Assembly (NCBI GenBank): GCA_021780755.1
Contig: JAJXYF010000033.1
Coordinates: 1 to 34,030, forward strand
Direction: 5' to 3'
DNA: 34,030 nt
Source: Deltaproteobacteria bacterium
Lineage (GTDB): Bacteria > Desulfobacterota > Binatia > Binatales > Binataceae
Below are positions 1 to 8,578 of this stretch, one piece after another; the stretch's first letter is position 1, and each line of letters starts with the position of its first letter. Position numbers and translations under genes: made by a program. The notes beneath the pieces are model-generated. The model had not been told where the DNA came from. It did not search any database and saw only the letters and a list, made by a program, of their open reading frames with translations.

Positions 1-48
1 ACCGCCGGGTCGAGCTGGTGCCGGTCGACCAATAGCAACCATCGGGCA

Positions 49-127
49 GCCGCGGCGTCATCGGACGCCGCGGCCGCCGATGCGACTCAACCCACGGCCG
101 CGGTTCCCTTGCAGGGACTGCGGCCGT
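49..127. other. two adjacent GC-rich hairpins, possible terminator of an upstream gene
   Basis: A perfect 11-bp inverted repeat with a 4-nt loop lies at 49-74. A second stem (about 94-108 pairing with 114-127, one bulge) follows directly. No T-run follows either, so a Rho-independent terminator is not proven. They sit before the BON gene and could close transcription arriving from outside the window. Bases 1-230 contain no gene I can support. Confidence 0.35.
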
Positions 128-230
128 GTTCAATCCGGCTTAGAGAAACGACGCGCGAGGGAACGGGTGACGAACGCGGCAGCGATCGGAAGCGGTGGGC
201 AGCGTTGTGACGATCAGGGGGCACGGGTCG

Positions 231-911
231 ATGACGAGCGTGGTCGCGAAGCGAACTGAGCGCGGCGCGGTGCCGGTCGCGATCGCGGTTGCGATCGCGT
301 TGGCCTGCGCGAGCGCGATCGCCGGAACGGCCATCGCACTCGCGCAGGCCAACGCCGTGCCGGCGGCAGCGAACTCGGCGGCGCCACGGGAGGGGTCGAG
401 TTCGCTGCCGTCCACCATCGCGCCGACGATCACCGAAGCGCCCGAAGAGTCCGCGGCGCCCGCGCATCGATCGCGCCGTCACCGGAAGACTCCGAACTGG
501 GTAATTCAATCGAAGGCGCAATTAGCGCTCGAGGCCGATCCGCGCTTCAAGGATGTGCACGTATCGATCACTCAGCCGGGCGTAGTCGTGCTCAATGGCG
601 AGGTACTCGATGACGCTGCGAAGGCGGCGGCAGCACAGACGGTCGGCGGGGTTCCAGGCGCCAAGCGGGTGATCAATGCGCTTACGACGCAATCCCTGAA
701 GTGGCTATTACTACAGAACCGAATCAGCCAGACGCTCCAGCAGAACGGCTTGACGATGGTCAGCGTGAAGGTAATTGGCAAGACCGCTTTTCTCAGCGGG
801 CAGGTCAGCAGCGCCGCGGACAAGGATCGCGCGGTAGCGGTGGTTAATTCAGCGGCGCCGGAGGTCAATATCGGAACGAACCTGATCGAAATCAAGTCGT
901 CGATGTTTTGA
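231..911 (+). CDS. exported protein with two BON domains
   Basis: The product has a basic start, a long hydrophobic Ala/Ile/Val stretch of about 30 residues ending in a signal-peptidase-like ALAQANA, a low-complexity Ala/Pro/Ser/Arg linker, and then two BON (OsmY-type) repeats. The first repeat includes VVVLNGEVLDDAAKAAA and the second TAFLSGQVSSAADKDRAVAVV. BON domains are known in periplasmic or outer-membrane-associated proteins that bind phospholipid or stabilise the envelope under osmotic stress. I chose the ATG at 231 because the alternative GTG at 195 adds 12 residues without signal-peptide character and without a clear Shine-Dalgarno. Length is about 226 residues. The gene stands alone, with a divergent or unrelated FMN reductase downstream. 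Family assignment is firm; exact function is unknown. Confidence 0.8.
   Translation: MTSVVAKRTERGAVPVAIAVAIALACASAIAGTAIALAQANAVPAAANSAAPREGSSSLPSTIAPTITEAPEESAAPAHRSRRHRKTPNWVIQSKAQLALEADPRFKDVHVSITQPGVVVLNGEVLDDAAKAAAAQTVGGVPGAKRVINALTTQSLKWLLLQNRISQTLQQNGLTMVSVKVIGKTAFLSGQVSSAADKDRAVAVVNSAAPEVNIGTNLIEIKSSMF
297..355. repeat. 17-bp inverted repeat inside the signal-peptide coding region
   Basis: Positions 297-313 and 339-355 are perfect reverse complements, with a 25-nt loop. Both arms encode parts of the hydrophobic leader of the BON protein (LACAS and LAQAN). Such a stem in mRNA could affect translation, or could be a by-product of Ala-rich GC-rich coding. Confidence 0.8.
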
Positions 912-1034
912 AGCTTCGTACAGCGCGACGAGACGACCGCGAAGACTGATTCGCGGTCGAAATCTCTTGACGTTTCTCCCGCTAGCGGGGCGGTCATTGA
1001 TTGCATCGGGCGCCGTAATTCAGAAAATAGTTGC

Positions 1035-1616
1035 ATGAGCAAACTGACCGCCGTACTGGGTAGCGTCACTCCTCCGGGACGCCTGCTGAAGGCGCTTGTC
1101 ACCATGGCCGCGGCGGCAAAGGCTGGCGACTCCGCACTCGAAGTGGACATCGTCAACCTCGCCGACGTTCGCATCGCGTTCGCCGACGGCCGCGCGCCAG
1201 ACGCCTATGGAGATGACACGGCGGTCGTCGTTAACCGCGTCGCCGCGGCCGATATTGTCGTGCTGGCAAGCCCGGTGTATCGCGCTTCCTTCACCGGCGC
1301 GCTCAAGAACCTGCTGGACCATCTGCCGGTGGAGGCCCTGATGGGCAAACCGTGCGGGATTATCGCGATGGGCGCGACGGCGCACCATTTCCTCGGCGTC
1401 GAATGGCATCTGCGCGACGTGCTGACCTGGTTCGGCGCAATCGTGCCGCCGACCGGCGTTTATCTGTCGTCGGCCGACTTCGTCGAGGGAAACCTGGTCG
1501 ATAGCGCGAGCGCGGATCTGAGCGCACTCGCCGACGCCTTGATCAGGCTGAGAGCGATCGCGCCGGGCGCGGGAAAACCACTTGGCCCAACGCCGCTTTC
1601 CGCACGCCGGCGGTAA
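1035..1616 (+). CDS. NADPH-dependent FMN reductase (SsuE/MsuE-like)
   Basis: The 193-residue protein has the flavodoxin-like fold of NAD(P)H:FMN reductases. It shows an N-terminal phosphate-binding turn (GSVTPPGRL), the segment ASPVYRASFTGALKNLLDH typical of the flavin site, and GKPCGIIAMGATAHHFLG followed by a C-terminal helix. Family members reduce free FMN with NADPH and hand it to two-component monooxygenases such as SsuD or other LLM-class enzymes. An LLM-class oxidoreductase lies 1.7 kb downstream at 3330-4559, which could be the partner, but the genes do not form one operon because a minus-strand gene lies between. The ATG at 1035 has only a weak upstream purine stretch. Family is confident; the partner is inferred. 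Confidence 0.85.
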   Translation: MSKLTAVLGSVTPPGRLLKALVTMAAAAKAGDSALEVDIVNLADVRIAFADGRAPDAYGDDTAVVVNRVAAADIVVLASPVYRASFTGALKNLLDHLPVEALMGKPCGIIAMGATAHHFLGVEWHLRDVLTWFGAIVPPTGVYLSSADFVEGNLVDSASADLSALADALIRLRAIAPGAGKPLGPTPLSARRR

Positions 1617-1784
1617 TGAAGCTCGCGGCACCCAGCGCGGGAAAGGCAGCGCGCGTCTGCATATCTCTTAGGTAGCAGCATTATTTGCGTCTGAATGTAT
1701 CGACAGACGGCATTTACTTAAATGCGGCAGCTTGCTGTTATAATAGGCAGCCGTCGGGATGACAGGCTGCTCGAGCTTTCGTTT

Positions 1785-1976
1785 ATGAATAGTTACAGCG
1801 TTCGCGTGCAGGTGGTTCTTTGGTATGAAGTGAAAGTTCAGGCGCGAAACCGCAACGACGCGATCTCGCACGCGGAGAACCTGTCGCCCGCGCACATCCA
1901 ATCCGCCGGCGAACCGGTTGAGTCAGAAACCGGTCTCGCCGATCCCGAATCGGTCAGGCTGATAGAGCGGGCATAA
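1785..1976 (+). CDS. small hypothetical protein, about 63 residues
   Basis: The small acidic/basic protein starts with a beta-strand-rich segment (YSVRVQVVLWYEVKVQARNRNDAI) that resembles short proteins with an 'ARNRxxAI' motif, followed by a polar tail. I do not recognise a family with certainty. The ATG at 1785 is preferred over an in-frame ATG at 1722, whose extra 21 residues look like non-coding sequence; neither has a convincing Shine-Dalgarno. Reading-frame base bias through 1785-1976 is like that of neighbouring genes. It precedes the convergent 6-phosphogluconate dehydrogenase gene. It may be real but small ORFs of this size are uncertain. Confidence 0.45.
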   Translation: MNSYSVRVQVVLWYEVKVQARNRNDAISHAENLSPAHIQSAGEPVESETGLADPESVRLIERA

Positions 1977-2049
1977 TCGGTCTGCCGAGGCTGCGGACAA
2001 CCGCGGCGGATTTCATCCCCTGCACAGAAGTTAGAGCGCCGAACGATGG

Positions 2050-2079
2050 GCGACGCGGGTCGCGGCGGGCGGGCGTCGC
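2050..2079. other. hairpin between convergent genes
   Basis: Seven-base arms (2050-2056 and 2073-2079) are reverse complements inside a GC-rich gap between two convergent genes. It may contribute to termination, but there is no T-run on either strand. Confidence 0.25.
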
Positions 2080-2113
2080 TGGCCGCGCCGCAGCCCATAT
2101 CGCAGTGATGATA

Positions 2114-3130
2114 TCAGGTCTTCTTTTCGAGGTGACCGCCGAATCCAAAGCGCATCGCGGACAGCACCTTATCCGCGAAGTCGGCCTGCCCGCGCGACGA
2201 GAAACGCGCGAAGAGCGCCGCGCTCAAAACGTTGGCGGGCACGCCCTCGTCAATCGCGGCATCGACCGTCCAACGCCCCTCGCCTGAATCGGAAACGCGC
2301 CCGGCAAAGTTATTGAGCGCGGGATCGCCGACCATCGCACCGGCGGTGAGATCGAGCAACCAGGATGCGATGACGCTGCCGCGCCGCCACACCTCGGTGA
2401 TATCGGCAAGGTTGAAATCGTACTGATAAAGCTCCGGATGGCGCAGCGGCGTGGTTTCCGCGTCGGCCGCATGATGTTCCTTGCCGACGTTGGCGTGGCG
2501 CAAAATGTTGAGGCCCTCCGCATACGCCGCCATCAGGCCGTATTCGATGCCATTGTGGACCATCTTGACGAAATGGCCGGCGCCGTTGGGGCCGCAATGC
2601 AAGTAGCCGTGCTCGGCCGTGCTGCCGCTGACCCTTTCGCGTCCGGGCGTGCGCGGTGCGGAATCCATCGGGGGCGCCAGCGTAGCGAAGATCGGGTCGA
2701 GATGCCTGACGATGGCGGGTTCGCCGCCGATCATCTGGCAGAATCCGCGGTCGAGTCCCCAGACGCCGCCGCTGGTGCCGGAGTCAACGTAATGCATGCC
2801 TTTGGTCTTAAGCGCCTCCGCGCGGCGGAGGTCGTCGATGTAATAGGAGTTGCCGCCGTCAACGATGATGTCGCCGGGCTCGAAGCGGCTCGCGAGGTCG
2901 TTGACGGTCTGTTCGACGATGGCGGCGGGCACCATCATCCAGGAGACCCGCGGCTTGGTCAGTTTGGCGGCAAAGTCCTCGAGCGACGAAGCGCCGACGG
3001 CGCCCTCTTTGGCGAGTTCCGCGACGGCCTTGGGGCTCACGTCGAAGACGACGCATTGATGGCCGCCGCGCAGCAAGCGGCGCACCATGTTGGCGCCCAT
3101 GCGGCCGAGTCCGATCATTCCCATTTGCAT
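2114..3130 (-). CDS. gnd: 6-phosphogluconate dehydrogenase, decarboxylating, short (GndA-type)
   Basis: It oxidatively decarboxylates 6-phosphogluconate to ribulose 5-phosphate in the cytosol, the last oxidative step of the pentose phosphate pathway. The 338-residue protein starts with a Rossmann motif ([12 protein letters not shown], residues 5-16), carries the substrate-binding DSGTSGG near residues 116-122, and has the signature [13 protein letters not shown] with catalytic Lys189 and Asn193. The length fits the short NAD-preferring bacterial class rather than the 470-residue E. coli form. The [10 protein letters not shown] segment near the C-terminus is also typical. A purine-rich AAGGAGAA lies just upstream of the ATG at 3130. 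No zwf or pgl lies beside it, so the gene appears isolated. Confidence 0.95.
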   Translation of the reverse strand: MQMGMIGLGRMGANMVRRLLRGGHQCVVFDVSPKAVAELAKEGAVGASSLEDFAAKLTKPRVSWMMVPAAIVEQTVNDLASRFEPGDIIVDGGNSYYIDDLRRAEALKTKGMHYVDSGTSGGVWGLDRGFCQMIGGEPAIVRHLDPIFATLAPPMDSAPRTPGRERVSGSTAEHGYLHCGPNGAGHFVKMVHNGIEYGLMAAYAEGLNILRHANVGKEHHAADAETTPLRHPELYQYDFNLADITEVWRRGSVIASWLLDLTAGAMVGDPALNNFAGRVSDSGEGRWTVDAAIDEGVPANVLSAALFARFSSRGQADFADKVLSAMRFGFGGHLEKKT

Positions 3131-3329
3131 AGATAGATTCTCCTTGAGGGCAGGTCCGCGCCGTGATTATACGGCCAGATAATTAATCTGCGCGAATCGA
3201 GCAATCGAGTCCAAGCCCGGCGCAGGTGCGGGAGTGGCGCGAGGATTAGCCCTCGGCGGGCAAATGGTGATAAGGGGATCACACGCGGGGAATCGGAAAA
3301 AATCACCCGGATCGGCCACGGAGAACACC

Positions 3330-4559
3330 ATGAAGTTTATGTATTTCTTTTTGCCCAGCTTGCCGGCGACGATGGAAGAGCGGCGCACGCTGAGGCCCAT
3401 CGCGCATCATCCTGAACGCTGGCAGCGCATGATCAACGAGGTCACCGAGATCTCACAATTGTGCGAGGACGTGGGTTTCGACGGGGTGTGCTTTCCTGAA
3501 CATCACCTGCACAGTGAAGGCATCGAGATGGGCAGCCTGCCGGTACTCACTCAGCATGTCATTCACAATACCAAGCACATCAAGGTGGGGCCGATCGGAT
3601 ACGTGCTGCCGGGATGGAATCCGCTGCGGCTGGCGCTCGAAATCGCGTGGTTGGATCAACTGACCAAGGGCCGCACGTTCGTCGGGTTCGCGCGCGGATA
3701 TCAGACGCGATGGCTGAATCAGATGGCGCAGAAGATTCATGTCGGCGCCACCTCGAGTGACAAGAGCGAGGGCGATCGGATTAATCGCGAAGCCTTCGAA
3801 GAGGTCTTCCGCTTTCTGAAACTCGCGTGGGGCGACGAGCCGTTCCGTTTCAAAGGCAAGTACTACGAATATCCTTTTCCCCAGGCAGGGACGCCGTGGC
3901 CGGCGCACGAATGGACGCGCGAGTATGGATTCCCGGGCGAGGTCGATGAGCAGGGGCGAATCCAGATGATGAATATCGTCCCGAAGCCGTATCAGAGGCC
4001 GCATCCGACGCTGTTCCAGGCGTTCTCCGTCAGCGAAGAAACGATCCGGTGGTGCGCGCGCGAAGGAATCATCCCGACGATTCTGCTGCCGCAGGCGCCG
4101 GTGGTGCGCAAGTTTGTCGAGGCTTATCAGGAAGAGGCGCGCAAAGCCGGACGCAATCTCAAGCTCGGCGAAAACACCGGCGTGGTCCACACGGTCAACT
4201 TCGGCGACAACAAACAGCATGCGCGCCAGATGGCCAATGACGGCGTGCTCGCCGCCTTCCGGGTTTTCTTCCATCACTTCGGCTTTTCGGAAGCATGGCG
4301 CGAGCCCGCGGACGAAGCGCGTTATCCCAGCGGCAAGGTGATGCTGCCGGCATCCGAGATCACGATGGAGCGTTTCGAGCGCTCCGGCTTTTCGTACACC
4401 GGCACGGTTGACGAAGTGCGGCGCGATTTCGACGCGATGGTCGAGAACGCCCATCCCGAATGGTTCATCTGGCAGGGCGACCAGGGCTTGCTGCCGCTCG
4501 ATATCGTGAAGGCGCAGATCAGGACCTTCGGGAAAGAGATCGTCAAGCGCTACAAGTAG
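3330..4559 (+). CDS. LLM-class flavin-dependent oxidoreductase (bacterial luciferase-like)
   Basis: The 409-residue protein has the TIM-barrel luciferase-like monooxygenase pattern: MKFMYFFLPSLP, DGVCFPEHHLHSEG, IKVGPIGYVLPGWNPLRLALEIAWLDQLTKGRTFVGFARG and a distal PTLFQAFSVSEETIRW segment. Family members use FMNH2 or F420H2 with oxygen to attack organic substrates; the substrate here cannot be read from sequence. The ATG at 3330 is preferred over the upstream in-frame start at 3234, because homology-like sequence begins at MKFMYFF and a GGAGA lies just ahead. The gene stands alone with a 220-base gap before the MaoC gene. An SsuE-like reductase at 1035-1616 is a plausible flavin donor if this enzyme uses FMN. 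Confidence 0.9.
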   Translation: MKFMYFFLPSLPATMEERRTLRPIAHHPERWQRMINEVTEISQLCEDVGFDGVCFPEHHLHSEGIEMGSLPVLTQHVIHNTKHIKVGPIGYVLPGWNPLRLALEIAWLDQLTKGRTFVGFARGYQTRWLNQMAQKIHVGATSSDKSEGDRINREAFEEVFRFLKLAWGDEPFRFKGKYYEYPFPQAGTPWPAHEWTREYGFPGEVDEQGRIQMMNIVPKPYQRPHPTLFQAFSVSEETIRWCAREGIIPTILLPQAPVVRKFVEAYQEEARKAGRNLKLGENTGVVHTVNFGDNKQHARQMANDGVLAAFRVFFHHFGFSEAWREPADEARYPSGKVMLPASEITMERFERSGFSYTGTVDEVRRDFDAMVENAHPEWFIWQGDQGLLPLDIVKAQIRTFGKEIVKRYK

Positions 4560-4782
4560 TAATCAAGCGAGCCGGCCGGCGGTCGAAAGTGGGACAAATT
4601 GACCGCCTGCCGATACTCACTTTCAGGCTCTCCACTTGCGTGAGAACTGAGTAACATACAAGTTCAATTTTGATTCACGGCGTTGAGCGCCACGGCGGGA
4701 TCGATCGATTAGCACTTCGGCGATCTCACGCGGCGCTCGATTACGGCAGCTAAATGGGCTTGCGGTCGAAATGGGTATATAA

Positions 4783-5937
4783 ATGTCCGAACAGATACAG
4801 CAGCAGCGGTTTTCCCTAATCACCGAGAAGAGCCTCAACGACCTGCGCCAACTGGTCGGCGTGCCGATCGAGGACACGCTTGAGCCGTGGTGCCACGAGG
4901 CGACGCGCGACAACCTGCGCCATTGGGCGCATGGGATCGGCGACGACAATCCGCTCTGGTGCGACCCGGCGTATGCGGCCAAGACGGCATACGGGCGGCT
5001 GGTCGCGCCGCCGTCGTTCATTTATCCGCTGAACCGGGTATTCAGCGGATATGTAGGCGGATTGCCGGGCGTGCATGCGATGTTCGCCGGCATGGACGTC
5101 ACGTGGCACCGACCGATGCTGCAGGGCGATGAGTTCACGACCAAGGTCTGGCTCAAGGACCTCGTCGAGCATCAGACCCGCTTCGCCGGACGTTCGATAC
5201 AGCAAATCTATCGCTGCGAATTCTTCAATCAGAAGAGCGAGTTGGTAGCGGAGGGCGATAGCTGGTGCTTTCGCACCGAGCGCGACACGGCCCGCGAGCG
5301 CGGCACCAAGTACACCGAGGTCAAGGCCAGGGAGCCGGTGTATTACTCGCGCGATGACCTGTCGAAAATCTTCGCGCTGTATGCGGCAGAGGAGGTTCGC
5401 GGATCGAAGCCGCGCTACTTCGAGGACGTGAAGGCGGGCGAGAAGCTGCAGACGATGGTGAAGGGGCCGATGACGGTGTCGGGCTTTATCGCGTTTGCGC
5501 AAGGGTGGGGCGGGCTCTACATCCGGGCGAACAAGCTCGCGTGGAAGCAGTTGCAAAAACATCCGGGCCTCGGGATTGCGAACAAGTTCGGCATCCCCGA
5601 CGTACCCGAACGGGTGCATTGGGAGGACGACATGGCGACGCTGGTGGGAACGCCGGCGGCCTATGATTACGGTCCGGAACGCTGCTCATGGATGACTCAT
5701 CAGTTGACGAACTGGATGGGTGATACGGGATTTCTGCGGCATATCGCAGTGGAGATTCGGCGGCATAATCCGGTCGGCGACACGCTCTACATCAACGGCG
5801 AAGTCACGCGCACGTTTCAGGAAGACGGCATGAACCTGGTAGAGATTGCGCAGACGGCGACCAACCAGGATGGCGAATTATCGGTGCGGGCGACCGGCGT
5901 AGTGCGGCTGCCGACGCGAGCGGGTGAGCATAAGTAG
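4783..5937 (+). CDS. double-hotdog MaoC-like hydratase/dehydratase
   Basis: The 384-residue protein consists of an N-terminal MaoC/FAS1-like dehydratase hotdog (about 25-165) and a second hotdog (about 200-375), as in fused MaoC-like enoyl-CoA hydratases. The hydratase-2 signature is recognisable at GDDNPLWCDPAYA, but its usual His is Trp59. This replacement is seen in the N-terminal, structural half of many such proteins, so the second half or a partner may supply catalysis. The likely role is hydration or dehydration of an acyl-CoA in the cytosol. No clear Shine-Dalgarno precedes the ATG at 4783; the bases just before it are TATATAA. A strong terminator follows at 6003-6042. Family is firm; the substrate is unknown. 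Confidence 0.88.
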   Translation: MSEQIQQQRFSLITEKSLNDLRQLVGVPIEDTLEPWCHEATRDNLRHWAHGIGDDNPLWCDPAYAAKTAYGRLVAPPSFIYPLNRVFSGYVGGLPGVHAMFAGMDVTWHRPMLQGDEFTTKVWLKDLVEHQTRFAGRSIQQIYRCEFFNQKSELVAEGDSWCFRTERDTARERGTKYTEVKAREPVYYSRDDLSKIFALYAAEEVRGSKPRYFEDVKAGEKLQTMVKGPMTVSGFIAFAQGWGGLYIRANKLAWKQLQKHPGLGIANKFGIPDVPERVHWEDDMATLVGTPAAYDYGPERCSWMTHQLTNWMGDTGFLRHIAVEIRRHNPVGDTLYINGEVTRTFQEDGMNLVEIAQTATNQDGELSVRATGVVRLPTRAGEHK

Positions 5938-6002
5938 CGGGTCGCGGCGGATGCCCGTCGGCCAGGCGTCGGGTTGCCGATGACCTCACGCGATGCGAAA
6001 GC

Positions 6003-6042
6003 GGACGCGCCGCCCCTCACGAGGCGGCGCGTCCCTCTTTTC
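6003..6042 (+). terminator. Rho-independent terminator after the MaoC gene
   Basis: A perfect 12-bp GC-rich stem (6003-6014 with 6023-6034) and an 8-nt loop are followed by CTCTTTTCT. It lies between convergent genes and only 22 bases from the pstS stop. On the minus strand a short TTTC follows the same stem, so it may end both transcripts. Confidence 0.85.
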
Positions 6043-6055
6043 TGACTTCCCGATC

Positions 6056-7090
6056 TCAGGGCACGCTGATTTGATTAATCTGCTGAAGTTCCTTATCGAC
6101 CACTGCCTGCGGCAGTGGAGCGTAGAAGAGCGGCGCGGCGTACTTCTGTCCGTCGGTCAATGCCCACTTGAGAAATTTGACGATAGCGGCGCCCTTTTCT
6201 TTGTCGCTCTGGTTCTTGTAAACGAGCAACCAGGTGAACGATGAGATCGGATATGAATCCGCTCCCGGTGCATCGGTGATCGAGACGCGGAAATCAGCCG
6301 GCATATTGGCCGCCGCGCCGGCCGCCGCCGCGGTCACCCCGGCGAGCGTGGCGTCGACGTAATTTCCCGCGCGATTCTGTATTTCAGCAAAGGTGATCTT
6401 GTTAGCCAGCGAATAGGTCAATTCGTTGTAGCCAATAGAGTTTGGAGTCTGCTGAATTATGCCGGTCACGCCCTCGTTGCCTTTGCCTCCTAAGCCAACA
6501 GGCCACTTCAGCGACGTTCCTTTCCCCACTTCCTTCGCCCACGCAGGACTGACCTTTGACAAATAATCGGCGAAGATGAATGTTGTGCCGCTACCATCGG
6601 AACGATGGACGGTGACAATCGGTTCATCCGGAAACGCGACTCCAGGATTCAACTTGGTGATCGCCGGATCTGTCCACTTTGAGATGTTTCCAAGGAAAAT
6701 ATCGGCAATAACGGGGCCGGTAAATCGAAGCTTCTGCTTCACATTTGGAAGGTTATAGGCCACGACATCGGCGCCCATCACCGAGGGGAAATGCAGTACC
6801 GGCCCGGGCATCCCGGCCATCTGGGTGTCGTTCAACGGCGCGTCGGAACCGCCGAAATCGACGCTTTTGTTCCGCAGCATCGAGATGCCGCCACCTGAAC
6901 CAATTGACTGGTAGTTGAAATTAACGCTCGGATCGACCCTCGCATATTCATCGAACCACTTGGAATTGATGGGGTAGGCGAAGGTCGAACCCGCGCCGTT
7001 AATGAGCAGAGCACTGCGCGCGATTCCGGCGATCAGCGGTACCAGCAAAATCGCCGCACAAAAAGCCAATACCCGGTAACCCTTTCTCAT
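6056..7090 (-). CDS. pstS: phosphate ABC transporter substrate-binding protein PstS
   Basis: This is the periplasmic phosphate-binding protein of the high-affinity Pst importer. It is 344 residues long, with an N-terminal signal peptide (basic MRKGYR, hydrophobic core to about residue 26). The phosphate-binding loops are NGAGSTFAYP near 31-40, FGGSD at 79-83 and HRSDGSGTT at 162-170. A strong Shine-Dalgarno (GGAGGAGAG) lies immediately before the ATG. The permease and ATPase genes pstC, pstA and pstB are not adjacent: the next gene upstream is divergent and unrelated. I searched the 250 bases upstream on this strand for a Pho box and saw no convincing one. Confidence 0.95.
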   Translation of the reverse strand: MRKGYRVLAFCAAILLVPLIAGIARSALLINGAGSTFAYPINSKWFDEYARVDPSVNFNYQSIGSGGGISMLRNKSVDFGGSDAPLNDTQMAGMPGPVLHFPSVMGADVVAYNLPNVKQKLRFTGPVIADIFLGNISKWTDPAITKLNPGVAFPDEPIVTVHRSDGSGTTFIFADYLSKVSPAWAKEVGKGTSLKWPVGLGGKGNEGVTGIIQQTPNSIGYNELTYSLANKITFAEIQNRAGNYVDATLAGVTAAAAGAAANMPADFRVSITDAPGADSYPISSFTWLLVYKNQSDKEKGAAIVKFLKWALTDGQKYAAPLFYAPLPQAVVDKELQQINQISVP

Positions 7091-7378
7091 CTCTCCTCCT
7101 CAAAGCCCGCGCACTTTTGAGAGTCGGGCACACGAAAGATAGAGATCGATTGTTACCATAGGATTACGTTCAAATTATCATCGAACGAATTTGCCATATT
7201 GGTCGAATGGGTTGAGTCATGAACTTCAACGGACTAAGCCGCGCTTTTGCGGCGTGGTGAAGCCGTCGTGTGGTCGCCGCGGAAGCCACGAATCGTCAAG
7301 TCACGCGATTAAGCGGGGAGGACGAACCCTTCCTGACCGACGGTGATTTCGTCTATAGCTGTCGCATCGAGGAGGCGC

Positions 7379-8578
7379 ATGGTTGTCGGCGGATCGATTG
7401 CCGCCGCCGCGCGCATTGAGACCCGCATGAAAGAACCGGAATCGAAACCTGAGCTGACAATCGGCGACGACCATTTCGATGAGCAGTTTCCGTTGGCGCC
7501 AATCGACGACCACATGATTCATCAGACGCCGGATCCGATTCGGGTGATGTGGTCGAGCGACCCGCGGACCTACGAGCGCTACTGGGTGATCTGCCACGAC
7601 AACATCGGCGACCTGATTCTTGTCACCGGCGGCAGCTTCTACCCGAGTCTCGATACCGCCGAGGCCTACGCGATCGTAAACTACCAGGGCGATCACCGGT
7701 CGGTGCGCGCTTTTCGGCGCCTCGGTGCGGATCGGATGAACCTGCATGTCGGCCCGCTGAAGCCGACGATCATCCGTGGGATGCGGCTGTGGCGATATGT
7801 GCTCGAGGAAAACGAATGGGGCATCAGCTACGATTTTCATTGGCACGACAGCAAGCGGCAGATTTACCATGCATCAACGCTGCCGACGGGCAGTGGCTAT
7901 CCGCGCGGACGGCAGAGTGACGTCACGGCGGGCTTCGAGGGCTTCGGCGCGGTGGAAGGCTGGGTTCAGGTGGGCGACCGGCGCCTCGAGTTGACCAAGG
8001 CGACCTGTGGCGGAACCCGCGACCGGCATTGGGGAATCGGACGCGGCGTCGGCGGGCCGAACCTGCAATTGGGGCAGACCCTGCCGGCGGGATGGATTGG
8101 CGGAAACTGGATCTCGTTCAAGGATTTCGCCATCTGGGGCAATACCGTGCTTTATAACTTCGGCGATCCGCGGCCGCGCATGGGCAAAGTCACCAGGACC
8201 GAGCGGCGACTGAGATTCGAGCCCGATACTCACATCTTCACGGAGGGAGAAATCGATTACTCACTTGGAGACGGCACGGTGAAGCGCGTTACGTTTCGGC
8301 GGCTGGGGTACCAGACTGCATATATGCGGTGTGGGATGTATGGCGGCACGCCGGACAAGAATATTCATCACGGCGTGTACGTGGGAGATAATGTGGTGGA
8401 GGGCGATCGCTTCGACGTGACGCGCGCGGAAGTGCGCCGCCGGTTGATCGGCCTCGATGAGCATCAGTGCGAAGTCACTTGCGATGGGGAGACGACGGTC
8501 GGGATTTTGCAGCCGCTCGAACCGGACGCGTACGAGGCGTGCGTCAAGAAGCTGCCGGGATGGAGGTTCCTCGAATGA
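7379..8578 (+). CDS. DUF7064/7065-like protein (hydroxyneurosporene-dehydrogenase-like beta-barrel), unknown function
   Basis: The protein of about 399 residues is rich in Trp, Tyr, Gly and charged beta-strand-like segments, for example RVMWSSDPRTYERYWVICHDN, YDFHWHDSKRQIYH and TCGGTRDRHWGIGRG. This pattern resembles proteins of the DUF7064/DUF7065 type, related to CrtC-like lipocalin-fold barrels. That assignment is from memory of the family and not from a search. The start at 7379 has GAGGAGG three bases upstream; alternatives are 7343 and the ATG at 7427, and conserved-looking sequence begins only after 7427. Its stop overlaps the next start (ATGA at 8575), so it is translationally coupled to the phosphotransferase gene. 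It probably acts on, or binds, a hydrophobic substrate handled by that operon. Confidence 0.75.
   Translation: MVVGGSIAAAARIETRMKEPESKPELTIGDDHFDEQFPLAPIDDHMIHQTPDPIRVMWSSDPRTYERYWVICHDNIGDLILVTGGSFYPSLDTAEAYAIVNYQGDHRSVRAFRRLGADRMNLHVGPLKPTIIRGMRLWRYVLEENEWGISYDFHWHDSKRQIYHASTLPTGSGYPRGRQSDVTAGFEGFGAVEGWVQVGDRRLELTKATCGGTRDRHWGIGRGVGGPNLQLGQTLPAGWIGGNWISFKDFAIWGNTVLYNFGDPRPRMGKVTRTERRLRFEPDTHIFTEGEIDYSLGDGTVKRVTFRRLGYQTAYMRCGMYGGTPDKNIHHGVYVGDNVVEGDRFDVTRAEVRRRLIGLDEHQCEVTCDGETTVGILQPLEPDAYEACVKKLPGWRFLE

Noticed and set aside
4776..4782. TATATAA directly before the MaoC start as a promoter -10 for a leaderless mRNA
   Set aside because: No -35 at suitable distance and it would place the transcription start inside the coding region.
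7091..7300. Search for a Pho box upstream of pstS
   Set aside because: No CTGTCAT-type direct repeats found on the relevant strand.
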